This document shows, piece after piece, positions 8,197-14,211 of a DNA stretch of 34,222 bases. The notes under the pieces were generated by a model. That model had not been told where the DNA came from. It did no database searches and saw only the letters and a program-made list of their open reading frames with translations. Position 1 is the stretch's first letter; the number at the start of each line of letters is the position of its first letter. Made by a program: the position numbers and the translations under genes. Location: NCBI GenBank assembly GCA_002363635.1, contig DEWM01000121.1, forward strand, positions 1 to 34,222, written 5' to 3'. This DNA comes from Caryophanales bacterium UBA3210 (GTDB lineage Bacteria; Bacillota_I; Bacilli_A; RFN20; CAG-449).

Positions 8197-9096
8197 ATGG
8201 ACTTCATAATTTCATGTGAATCCAACATTGATAGAAGTTATGCCTACGCTAAAAGTCGTGGTCTTTTTGTCTTGTTCTTAAATTACACAATGAAGAATAA
8301 GATTTATGAAGAAAATATGTGGAGAGATGCTAAGCTTATGGATGAATTCCATAAAAAAATTAGAAAACACGCAGCATACCCTTCTTCAGTTAGTTATCTA
8401 CGTTATTTAAGGTATTTTGAATCTAGATTAAAAGAAGGACATGAAATCATTCATATTTGTTCTTCTAGCAAAGTTTCTGCCTCTTATATGAATGCACTTG
8501 CCGCAGCAGATTATCTAGAAAAGAAATACCCTTATCAAAGAATAAGAGTTGTTGATTCTAGACTCGTTACCTGTGGATACGGGTTACTAGTAGAAAAAGC
8601 ATGTGATTTAAAAGATGAAGGTAAATCATATTTTGAAATCTATGATTATCTTGAAAGAGAAAAAGAATACTTTAATACTATCGCTTTCTCTTCTCATCCT
8701 AAATACTTATCTAGAATTAAAAGAATGAACTGGTTCCAAGCGCTACTTGTCAAACTACATTCATTCACATTACATTTTGAAATGGATCATTCTGGATATA
8801 TTACTTATACTCACTTAAGTAAATTTAGAAAAATCGTAGCGGTAAAAAGAATGGTTCAAGATATGAAAGAATCAGTTCCAGATGTAGAAAACTTTAATGA
8901 TAAAATCTTTATTACTCACGGTCGAAATGAAACCTACGCTTTACTTGTAAGACAAGAAATTCTAAAAGAATTCCCTTCCTTACAACAAGAGAATATTATT
9001 CTTACTGAAGAAAGTGATATTTCAGTATCATATTTAGGACCAGAACTAGTATGCCTTGCCTTTAAAGGTTTACCTCGAGATGAATCTAAGAAATAA
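8197..9096 (+). CDS. DegV-family (fatty-acid-binding) protein
   Basis: This 299-residue cytoplasmic protein resembles the DegV/FakB family, which holds a single fatty acid and in some species presents it to a fatty-acid kinase. Seen here are the family blocks ICSSSKVSASYMNAL (about 87-101; the usual form is SSgLSGTyqnA) and VVDSRLVTCGYGLLVEKA (about 116-133; usual vxDSxxxsxGxGllv). The length is close to the usual 280-290. It is divergent: the N-terminal DS/T motif reads SCESN, and the TSQPS motif is reduced to YPSS, so the lipid head-group contacts may be altered. An AGGAGGT site 6 nt before the ATG is strong. The gene stands alone with its own promoter and a terminator overlapping the stop codon. 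No fatty-acid kinase gene is in the window, so its lipid role is inferred. Confidence 0.75.
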   Translation: MDFIISCESNIDRSYAYAKSRGLFVLFLNYTMKNKIYEENMWRDAKLMDEFHKKIRKHAAYPSSVSYLRYLRYFESRLKEGHEIIHICSSSKVSASYMNALAAADYLEKKYPYQRIRVVDSRLVTCGYGLLVEKACDLKDEGKSYFEIYDYLEREKEYFNTIAFSSHPKYLSRIKRMNWFQALLVKLHSFTLHFEMDHSGYITYTHLSKFRKIVAVKRMVQDMKESVPDVENFNDKIFITHGRNETYALLVRQEILKEFPSLQQENIILTEESDISVSYLGPELVCLAFKGLPRDESKK

Positions 9097-9124
9097 ATGT
9101 CCCTACAATTGTAAGGACATTTTT
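9095..9124 (+). terminator. Terminator of the DegV-family gene
   Basis: AAATGTCC (9095-9102) pairs with GGACATTT (9115-9122), with the inner palindrome TACAATTGTA extending the stem past one mismatch, followed by a short T run. It overlaps the TAA stop codon. Confidence 0.8.
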
Positions 9125-9193
9125 ATTTCTATTAAACTAGTTAATTCAATTGTTAATTTTTTTACTGAATCACAAATTTATTTATTATTAGTT

Positions 9194-9775
9194 TTAGTAA
9201 TTTCTTTTTTTACTATCTTTAACAATTAATAAGACAAAGCCAATAATGCAAGCAATTATTAAGATTACTTCTCTAAAGATTGCAAATGGTAATTTCTCTA
9301 CAATATTCCATACTAAGAATCCTGTTTCATGTAATGTCGCGCCTATCTTAACAATATATTCATTCTTACTATTTTGAGTAAATGTAGACATAATTACTAA
9401 GCATGTTGGTAAATAATGTTGCCAAACACCATATTCTTTAGAAATTCCTAAATAGATAGCTAATGCAATAATCATTGCTCCAAGTAATGAATATACAATC
9501 CATTTAGGTAATTGCTTATCCCATTTATATAAGAAAATAAACATTAATATGTTTCTTATAAAGCAAGTAATGGAAACTATTGTTACTGCATGTTTTAAAG
9601 CAAAAGCACTTTCTAATATAAAGAAGATGAATGATATAGTACATAATAATAAGAAGGTCTTCTTCTTAAATAGATATGCTATACCAATAATGATTAATCC
9701 AATAATACCAAGTATCTGCCCTGCAAATGCTAGAGGAGATAAATTCTAAAAACTATCTAAAAAATAATTCCACAT
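9194..9775 (-). pseudogene. YgjV-like membrane protein, broken by one in-frame TAG
   Basis: This is a second copy of the gene at 9912-10511. Reading from ATG 9775, codon 10 is TAG (9748-9746), where the intact copy has GAA (Glu); the frame is then open for the remaining 183 codons. There is no insertion or deletion in the regions I compared, and the last 110 or so residues differ from the intact copy at about a dozen positions. The first ATG after the stop is at 9544, which would give a 116-residue C-terminal half with few membrane helices and no good ribosome binding site. The single lesion and preserved frame suggest recent inactivation, or a fragment kept in use. TAG is used as a normal stop in other genes here, so readthrough is unlikely. 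Confidence 0.75.
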
Positions 9776-9877
9776 ACTATCCATCCTTCGTATCTAGTAT
9801 ATGGAATAATTATTGTTAAACAATGGGATGCTATTTTTTTTATCATTCATTAAAAGATAATATAAATAATTACATAT

Positions 9878-9903
9878 AAAAAAAACCACTATTTCTAGCA
9901 GTT
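9878..9903 (-). terminator. Terminator of the intact YgjV-like gene
   Basis: On the minus strand AACTGCTA pairs with TAGTGGTT (two G-U pairs) around a GAAA tetraloop, followed by a run of eight T. It begins 9 nt after the stop codon at 9912. Confidence 0.75.
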
Positions 9904-9911
9904 CTAAATCA

Positions 9912-10511
9912 TTATAAATTATTTTGTTCTAATTCTTTTTTATTTTTAACATCTTTAATGATTAATAAGATAATACCAATAAAGCATGCTGTTACTAAGA
10001 TTACTTCTCTAAAGATTGCAAATGGTAATTTCTCTACAATATTCCATACTAAGAATCCTGTTTCATGTAATGTCGCGCCTATCTTAACAATATATTCATT
10101 CTTACTATTTTGAGTAAATGTCGACATAATTACTAAACATGCTGGTAAATAATGTTGCCAGACACCATATTCTTTAGAAATTACTAAATAAATAGCTAAT
10201 GAAATAACCATTACTCCAAGTAATGAATATACGATCCATTTAGGTAATTGCTTATCCCATTTATATAAGAAAATACACATTAAGATGTTTCTTATAAAGC
10301 AAGTAATAGCAACTATTGTTCCTGCAATTTTTAAAGCAAAAGCACCTTCTAATATAAAGAAGATGAATGATATAGTACATAATAATAAAAAGGTCTTCTT
10401 CTTAAATAGATATGCTATACCAATAATGATTAATCCTATAATACCAAGTATCTGCCCTGCAAATGCTAGAGGAGATAAATTTTCAAAACTTTCTAAAATA
10501 AACTTCCACAT
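9912..10511 (-). CDS. YgjV-like multi-helix membrane protein
   Basis: This 199-residue protein is almost wholly hydrophobic, with six to seven likely membrane helices, including LGIIGLIIIGIAYLF, FLLLCTISFIFFILEG, WIVYSLLGVMVISLAIYL and VILVTACFIGIILLII. Its pattern of helices and polar residues resembles the Imp-YgjV family of inner membrane proteins, for which no biochemical activity is established as far as I know. The ATG at 10511 has only a weak ribosome binding site (GTGAG, 12 nt upstream). A terminator follows the stop codon, and a decayed duplicate lies downstream, so this is a single-gene unit. The family call rests on memory of the family, not on a search. Confidence 0.6.
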   Translation of the reverse strand: MWKFILESFENLSPLAFAGQILGIIGLIIIGIAYLFKKKTFLLLCTISFIFFILEGAFALKIAGTIVAITCFIRNILMCIFLYKWDKQLPKWIVYSLLGVMVISLAIYLVISKEYGVWQHYLPACLVIMSTFTQNSKNEYIVKIGATLHETGFLVWNIVEKLPFAIFREVILVTACFIGIILLIIKDVKNKKELEQNNL

Positions 10512-10532
10512 AATATATTTCTCACGTTAGCA

Positions 10533-10561
10533 ATAATATATTGATTTAATTAATAAATCAA
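10533..10561 (-). promoter_or_regulatory. Promoter with overlapping inverted repeat before the YgjV-like gene
   Basis: On the minus strand TTGATT (10561-10556), 17 nt, then TATTAT (10538-10533). An 8-bp inverted repeat (TTGATTTA and TAAATCAA, 10541-10561, 5-nt centre) covers the -35 box and spacer. It could be an operator. It could equally be a hairpin after the acetyltransferase gene, whose stop is at 10566, but no T run follows it. Confidence 0.42.
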
Positions 10562-10565
10562 TTAA

Positions 10566-11111
10566 TTAGAAGAATTTTATCTTTTCATAGTCTTCTCTAG
10601 ATAATAAACATAAATCTACAATCTTTTTTTGTTTATCCCAAGGTCTTACTATCTCTTCAGTATGATCATATTTAAAGCCAAAATACGCCGCTAAAGATTT
10701 AGATTTAATATTATCTACAAAATATCCATATTCAAAACTTTCTGCGCCTAATTTATCAAAAGCAAGTTGCAATAATAAATATACTACTTCTTTTCCATAT
10801 CCCTTGCCTTGATATTTAGTACCTATGCAGATACCAGATTCTTTAAATCTTTTATCTTCATATTCTTTAATAGCGCATAATCCAATAGGAATATCACTAT
10901 CTTTTAAAGCAATATAGTAAGCATAATTATTCTTTTGATATTCTATGCTTCTTTTATTTCTTTCTATAGCCTCTTCTATAGTTAGAGTTGGAGTATATAA
11001 CATCCATTTATATACTTCTTCATCTCCCCATACATTATTAAGCATAGAAAGATAATCATCCTCTTTAGCTTTACGCAATATAATATGTTCACATATTAAT
11101 GTATCTATCAC
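10566..11111 (-). CDS. GNAT-family N-acetyltransferase (RimJ/RimL type)
   Basis: This 181-residue enzyme transfers an acetyl group from acetyl-CoA to an amine; the substrate is unknown. The acetyl-CoA loop QGKGYG is at residues 101-106 in GTKYQGKGYGKEVV, preceded by the family's central strands (YYIALKDSDIPIGLCAI) and followed by the NIKSKSLAAYFGFKY segment where RimJ/RimL-like proteins have the conserved N..S...l.k.GF pattern. I place the start at GTG 11111, because AGGAG (11119-11123) lies 7 nt before it; frames extending further have no such site. It lies downstream of the CPBP protease gene on the same strand and may share its transcript. The many short GNAT proteins in Firmicutes act on protein ends, drugs or small amines, and nothing here selects one. 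Confidence 0.83.
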   Translation of the reverse strand: MIDTLICEHIILRKAKEDDYLSMLNNVWGDEEVYKWMLYTPTLTIEEAIERNKRSIEYQKNNYAYYIALKDSDIPIGLCAIKEYEDKRFKESGICIGTKYQGKGYGKEVVYLLLQLAFDKLGAESFEYGYFVDNIKSKSLAAYFGFKYDHTEEIVRPWDKQKKIVDLCLLSREDYEKIKFF

Positions 11112-11178
11112 AATAATTCTCCTAATGCACAATTAATCATAATCCAGTAATTCTTTAATGATATTACTTAAATTCATT

Positions 11179-11988
11179 CTATTTTTCTACTGTTAATTTA
11201 TTATCATTCTTCTTTTTTATATATTTAAATCCATATACTGAAACTAAGGATAAGGCAATTAATATAGCGGTAGTTATAGAACTAGCCATATAACTTCCAT
11301 ATAAATCATAATGAAAGAAATTACCTAATGAATTAATTATCGCATGGCATAATACACATAGCCATACACTACCAGTAAGTTCTTTAATTGTAGCAAGCAC
11401 AAAAGAAAAACCTAAAACCATAATTCCAAATACTAAAAAGTTCTTATGATATTGACTTACGCCAGGAATAAAAAATAAAGGTGTATGCCATACCCACCAG
11501 AGAATGGCAGTAATTAATACAGATATAATAAAGCCAAATTTTTTATTTAATTCAGTATAAGTAATATATCTCCATCCAGCTTCTTCTAAGCCTCCTGCAA
11601 AGATCATTGCAAGAATCATAAATGGTAAATAATATAAAGGTAATCCTTTTTTATATCCTGATAATAAGCACATCAAAACAACCTGAATAAGAGGAAAACA
11701 AATTGCAAGTAAATATCCCCAAATTTTATGTTTAAAATCAAACACCTGCTTAAGATAATCTAAAAATCCCTTTATTTGATTATTCTTTTTCAAAACTATA
11801 TAAGACGCAATTGCAGGAGATAAACCGCCTAAAAGCCAAGGAATATATAGCCAGAAATGATCTTTAATAACAATCCCATTAATTCCTAAAATAAGACATG
11901 GAATCCAAAAAATCATCATAATAAGAAATGTAAATATAAGATGTTCAAAAAATACTTTCTTATTAAATTCTACATTAGTATTATCCAT
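11179..11988 (-). CDS. CPBP-family intramembrane metalloprotease
   Basis: This 269-residue membrane protein belongs to the CPBP (CAAX protease and bacteriocin-processing, also called Abi) family. The three catalytic motifs are visible: EExxxR as EEAGWR (residues 135-140), the FxxxH-type motif as WWVWH (H168), and HxxxN as HAIIN (H215, N219). About eight hydrophobic helices are present. Bacterial members take part in bacteriocin maturation and self-immunity or have unknown roles, and I see no bacteriocin gene nearby. The ribosome binding site is a run of five G (11993-11997) 4 nt before the ATG. The gene lies between an unknown two-helix membrane protein (75 nt upstream) and an acetyltransferase. 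The first bases of the 75-nt gap spell TTGACA, with TATAAT boxes 21 nt and about 41 nt further on. Confidence 0.85.
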   Translation of the reverse strand: MDNTNVEFNKKVFFEHLIFTFLIMMIFWIPCLILGINGIVIKDHFWLYIPWLLGGLSPAIASYIVLKKNNQIKGFLDYLKQVFDFKHKIWGYLLAICFPLIQVVLMCLLSGYKKGLPLYYLPFMILAMIFAGGLEEAGWRYITYTELNKKFGFIISVLITAILWWVWHTPLFFIPGVSQYHKNFLVFGIMVLGFSFVLATIKELTGSVWLCVLCHAIINSLGNFFHYDLYGSYMASSITTAILIALSLVSVYGFKYIKKKNDNKLTVEK

Positions 11989-12015
11989 ATATCCCCCAAC
12001 CCGTTTTTCTAATTA

Positions 12016-12063
12016 TACAAATTATTTTAGATTATAACATATAACTAAAATAAAAAGTGTCAA
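12016..12063 (-). promoter_or_regulatory. Possible promoter of the CPBP protease gene
   Basis: On the minus strand TTGACA lies directly after the upstream gene's stop codon, and TATAAT appears 21 nt later. The spacing is longer than the usual 17, so this is tentative. A second TATAAT lies 16 nt further downstream. Confidence 0.3.
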
Positions 12064-12654
12064 TTAAGACACCTTATCATCGTTATGTGATTCTACAAAT
12101 ACAATGGAATCAAATCTCTTATAGAGGTTTCTAGTTAAATCTCTCTTTTCTTTATTCTCAATAATTAAGATAGTTAACGCTTCCCAAATAGTAACAGTAG
12201 TAGCAATATCCATAATATATTTAACTATATCTTTAATGATATTCTCATCAGTCCAAAAAGAATTAATCAACATCATAGAGATAAAGAATAATATACCAAT
12301 AAATATTAAAGAAAATGCAATCTTAGATTTTGCCTTAGTAACCTTTAATGATTTAACAGCTTCTAGAATAGTATTCTTAATAAAGATTTCTTTTAAATCT
12401 TCACTAGTATATCCCTTCATATCATTAAAGCTAATAACTAGATCAATCTTATAGTCTCTTGGAGCATTTCCAAAAGAAGATTTAATCCATTCAAAGAACT
12501 CCTCATTTAAAGTAGGAATCTTAGTCACAATATTAGCATTAAAAATATCATTAGGAGAATCATATTTTAATCTCATTAATACTTTCTTATTAACATGATC
12601 AAGTTCAAAGAATGAATCTTCTATTAAGTTTATTTTAATAATACTATCTCTCAT
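12064..12654 (-). CDS. Unknown protein with two C-terminal membrane helices
   Basis: I do not recognise this 196-residue protein. The first 105 residues are soluble and charged, with alternating short strands and helices (FFELDHVNKKVLMRL, YKIDLVISFNDMKGY). Two hydrophobic helices follow at about residues 108-130 and 145-166, and the tail is polar and ends in HNDDKVS. This suggests a cytoplasmic N-terminal domain anchored by a hairpin in the membrane. AAAGGTG (12658-12664) stands 3-4 nt before the ATG, and a TATAAT box lies at 12673-12678 on the minus strand, though I see no good -35 box. Its neighbours are a Fic-family gene upstream and a CPBP protease gene downstream, so a membrane stress or immunity role is possible, but that is only context. 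Confidence 0.65.
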   Translation of the reverse strand: MRDSIIKINLIEDSFFELDHVNKKVLMRLKYDSPNDIFNANIVTKIPTLNEEFFEWIKSSFGNAPRDYKIDLVISFNDMKGYTSEDLKEIFIKNTILEAVKSLKVTKAKSKIAFSLIFIGILFFISMMLINSFWTDENIIKDIVKYIMDIATTVTIWEALTILIIENKEKRDLTRNLYKRFDSIVFVESHNDDKVS

Positions 12655-12749
12655 AAAACACCTTTTATCTATATTATACTATTCAAAAGATTAATTGCAC
12701 TTCTTCAACTAATAAAAAGTGCTAAATTACTATAATAAATACTTAACTA

Positions 12750-13667
12750 TTAAATTCTTGTAAGACACTTATTGTATAAAAACTCCTTTATATCTAAATT
12801 CTTATTTTCATAATAATTAATTAAATGCATTTTAAATTCCGGAACTAATTCTACAGGTATAACAATAAGTCCCATTCCTTTACTAACTAGATAATGATTT
12901 GCAAAAATAACTGCTGTTCTTTTGTTACCATCTAAGAATAATTGCTTCTTCATAACGTATAGCAATAATTCAATTGCAACATTATATGATTCTTCTTCTG
13001 ATAACATCATTGATAAATCTTCTTTTATTTGAGGTTCATATGGGAGAGGAGGAATATATGATGATTCTCCAATAGAAACTGGAACACTTCTAATTCTACC
13101 CGCGGTATAAGAAAAGCCTTCTTCAACTATCTCGTTTATTTGGCACAAAACTGCATAATTAGTAGGATAAGAAATAACTCCCTCACTTAAGATAAATTCC
13201 CATGCGTGCTTTAAATTTACAACTTTAGAAATATCCGAAGCAGTCATATCATTTACTTTTCCACCATTAACAATAGTTTCAGTATCAAAGTATGTAGTTG
13301 CTACACCTTCTAACATTGCCTGTTTATAAATTGAATCAACTAAATTTCTTCTTGCTAAATCGATATTTAGTTTAACTTTATCCGATAATTCAAAAGACTC
13401 ATACTGAAGTAATCCTAATTCTTTTTTAATTTCTTTAAGTCTTTTTTTATATTCTTTAACAATTCTATTATTCTCTAATATAAGGTTGTTTAATTCTATA
13501 CTATATTCTCCAGCGTATCTAGAAGTTGAAATGCCATCATCACGAAAATGAACATAAATATATTTCTTACTAGCTTTCTCTCTTATTTCAACTGAGCCAT
13601 GTAATAATTTGCTAATTCTAGATTTTAACATTTCTTGTTCATGTAATAAGCTTGAAATATTTGACAT
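12750..13667 (-). CDS. Fic-family protein with Gln in place of the catalytic His
   Basis: This 305-residue protein has a coiled N-terminal part (to about residue 105), a linker and a Fic domain. Fic enzymes usually attach AMP or a related group to target proteins using the motif HPFxxGNGRxxR. Here the motif is QLFLDGNKRTAV at residues 242-253: the phosphate-binding DGNKR loop is intact, but the catalytic His is Gln (codon CAA) and Pro is Leu. The inhibitory motif (S/T)xxxE(G/N) appears as QAMLEG at 116-121, with Gln in place of Ser. The protein may therefore bind nucleotide without transferring it, or use different chemistry. The ATG at 13667 is chosen because AGGAGG (13673-13678) sits 5 nt before it; an upstream ATG in frame at 13712 has no such site. 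An inverted repeat overlaps the transcription start. Confidence 0.78.
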   Translation of the reverse strand: MSNISSLLHEQEMLKSRISKLLHGSVEIREKASKKYIYVHFRDDGISTSRYAGEYSIELNNLILENNRIVKEYKKRLKEIKKELGLLQYESFELSDKVKLNIDLARRNLVDSIYKQAMLEGVATTYFDTETIVNGGKVNDMTASDISKVVNLKHAWEFILSEGVISYPTNYAVLCQINEIVEEGFSYTAGRIRSVPVSIGESSYIPPLPYEPQIKEDLSMMLSEEESYNVAIELLLYVMKKQLFLDGNKRTAVIFANHYLVSKGMGLIVIPVELVPEFKMHLINYYENKNLDIKEFLYNKCLTRI

Positions 13668-13681
13668 AGTAGCCTCCTTGG

Positions 13682-13713
13682 TGTGAAACTTTTTAATAGT
13701 GTTTTGTTTCACA
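13682..13713. promoter_or_regulatory. 8-bp inverted repeat over the Fic gene transcription start
   Basis: TGTGAAAC (13682-13689) and GTTTCACA (13706-13713) are perfect complements separated by 16 nt. The predicted start of transcription (about 13710) falls in the right half. This suits an operator for a dimeric repressor, possibly self-control. As RNA it could also form a hairpin just before the ribosome binding site. Confidence 0.55.
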
Positions 13714-13716
13714 TAT

Positions 13717-13745
13717 AATTTAGCATAATTTTTTTATATGTGCAA
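13717..13745 (-). promoter_or_regulatory. Promoter of the Fic-family gene
   Basis: On the minus strand TTGCAC (13745-13740), 17 nt, then TAAATT (13722-13717) with an extended -10 TGC. Confidence 0.6.
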
Positions 13746-13867
13746 CTTTTCTTAAAAAAATGTTTCCCACTAACAAAACATCTGGTTCTCTTTGAAATTC
13801 GTTAATTATTCTATTAACATACATAGCAAGACTCTGAAAATCTAAAGATACCAAAAGTAAATAAAAG

Positions 13868-13895
13868 ATAAAAAAAGCTTCGAATAATCGAAGCT
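13868..13895 (-). terminator. Terminator of the tRNA-Thr gene
   Basis: On the minus strand AGCTTCGA pairs perfectly with TCGAAGCT around a 4-nt loop, followed by a T run. It starts 14 nt after the CCA end of the tRNA. Confidence 0.88.
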
Positions 13896-13908
13896 ATCTT
13901 TTTAAAAG

Positions 13909-13985
13909 TGGTGCCGACTATCGGAATCGAACCAATAACCTACTGATTACAAATCAGTTGCTCTGCCGGGTTGAGCCAAGTCGGC
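13909..13985 (-). tRNA. tRNA-Thr (anticodon UGU)
   Basis: On the minus strand a full cloverleaf is seen: acceptor GCCGACT with AGTCGGC, D stem GCTC with GAGC, anticodon stem ACTGA with TCAGT around loop TTTGTAA (anticodon TGT, reading ACA), T stem ATTGG with CCGAT around TTCGATT, discriminator A and an encoded CCA tail. Length with CCA is 77 nt. It has its own promoter and terminator. Confidence 0.96.
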
Positions 13986-14006
13986 GTTTTGCTTTTCGCA
14001 AGTATA

Positions 14007-14035
14007 AATATATCAGTACCTCTACTACTTTGCAA
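14007..14035 (-). promoter_or_regulatory. Promoter of the tRNA-Thr gene
   Basis: On the minus strand TTGCAA (14035-14030), 17 nt, then TATATT (14012-14007), with TGA making an extended -10. Transcription would start about 15 nt before the mature tRNA. Confidence 0.6.
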
Positions 14036-14083
14036 GTACTTTTTTAAAAATTTTTAAATTATTTTTTTTGAGGTGAAAAAGTA

Positions 14084-14150
14084 ACAAAAAAGAACGGAAA
14101 AATCCGTGTTAATTAAGAGTTAGCATTCTTAAAAAATTTGGTTCCGTTCT
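14084..14150 (-). terminator. Terminator of the giant surface-protein gene
   Basis: On the minus strand AGAACGGAA (14150-14142) pairs perfectly with TTCCGTTCT (14099-14091), followed by a T run. The long loop contains an inner hairpin (TTAAGA with TCTTAA). A second hairpin, about 14165-14195, lies between the stop codon and this terminator. Confidence 0.75.
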
Positions 14151-14211
14151 ATTAATTATATTCTCTTCCCCTCCTTAGACGTAGAGAGGAAGGAATAATT
14201 AATTAAAGTGA

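Larger units (their letters stand above)
9194..10511 (-). repeat. Tandem duplication of the YgjV-like gene
   Basis: Two direct copies (9194-9775 and 9912-10511) are separated by about 136 nt and appear close to 90% identical in DNA over most of their length by eye, differing most at the ends of the coding regions. The spacer holds the terminator of the right copy and a weak promoter candidate for the left copy (TTGTTT, 16 nt, TATACT; 9796-9823). Confidence 0.85.

Noticed and set aside
9746..9748. TAG in the left YgjV-like copy as a recoded sense codon
   Set aside because: TAG ends four other genes here, and the intact copy has GAA at this codon, so a nonsense mutation is simpler.
9549..10530. 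Matching plus-strand frames opposite the two YgjV-like copies (9549-9749 and 10285-10530)
   Set aside because: They resemble each other only because the genes on the other strand are duplicates; no ribosome binding site.
12690..12720. Hairpin GCACTT/AAGTGC after the Fic gene as its terminator
   Set aside because: The stem is only 6 bp and no T run follows on the minus strand, so it is not listed as a feature.
13746..13867. Gap between the Fic promoter and the tRNA terminator
   Set aside because: No frame with a start signal, no RNA signature and no convincing repeat was found.
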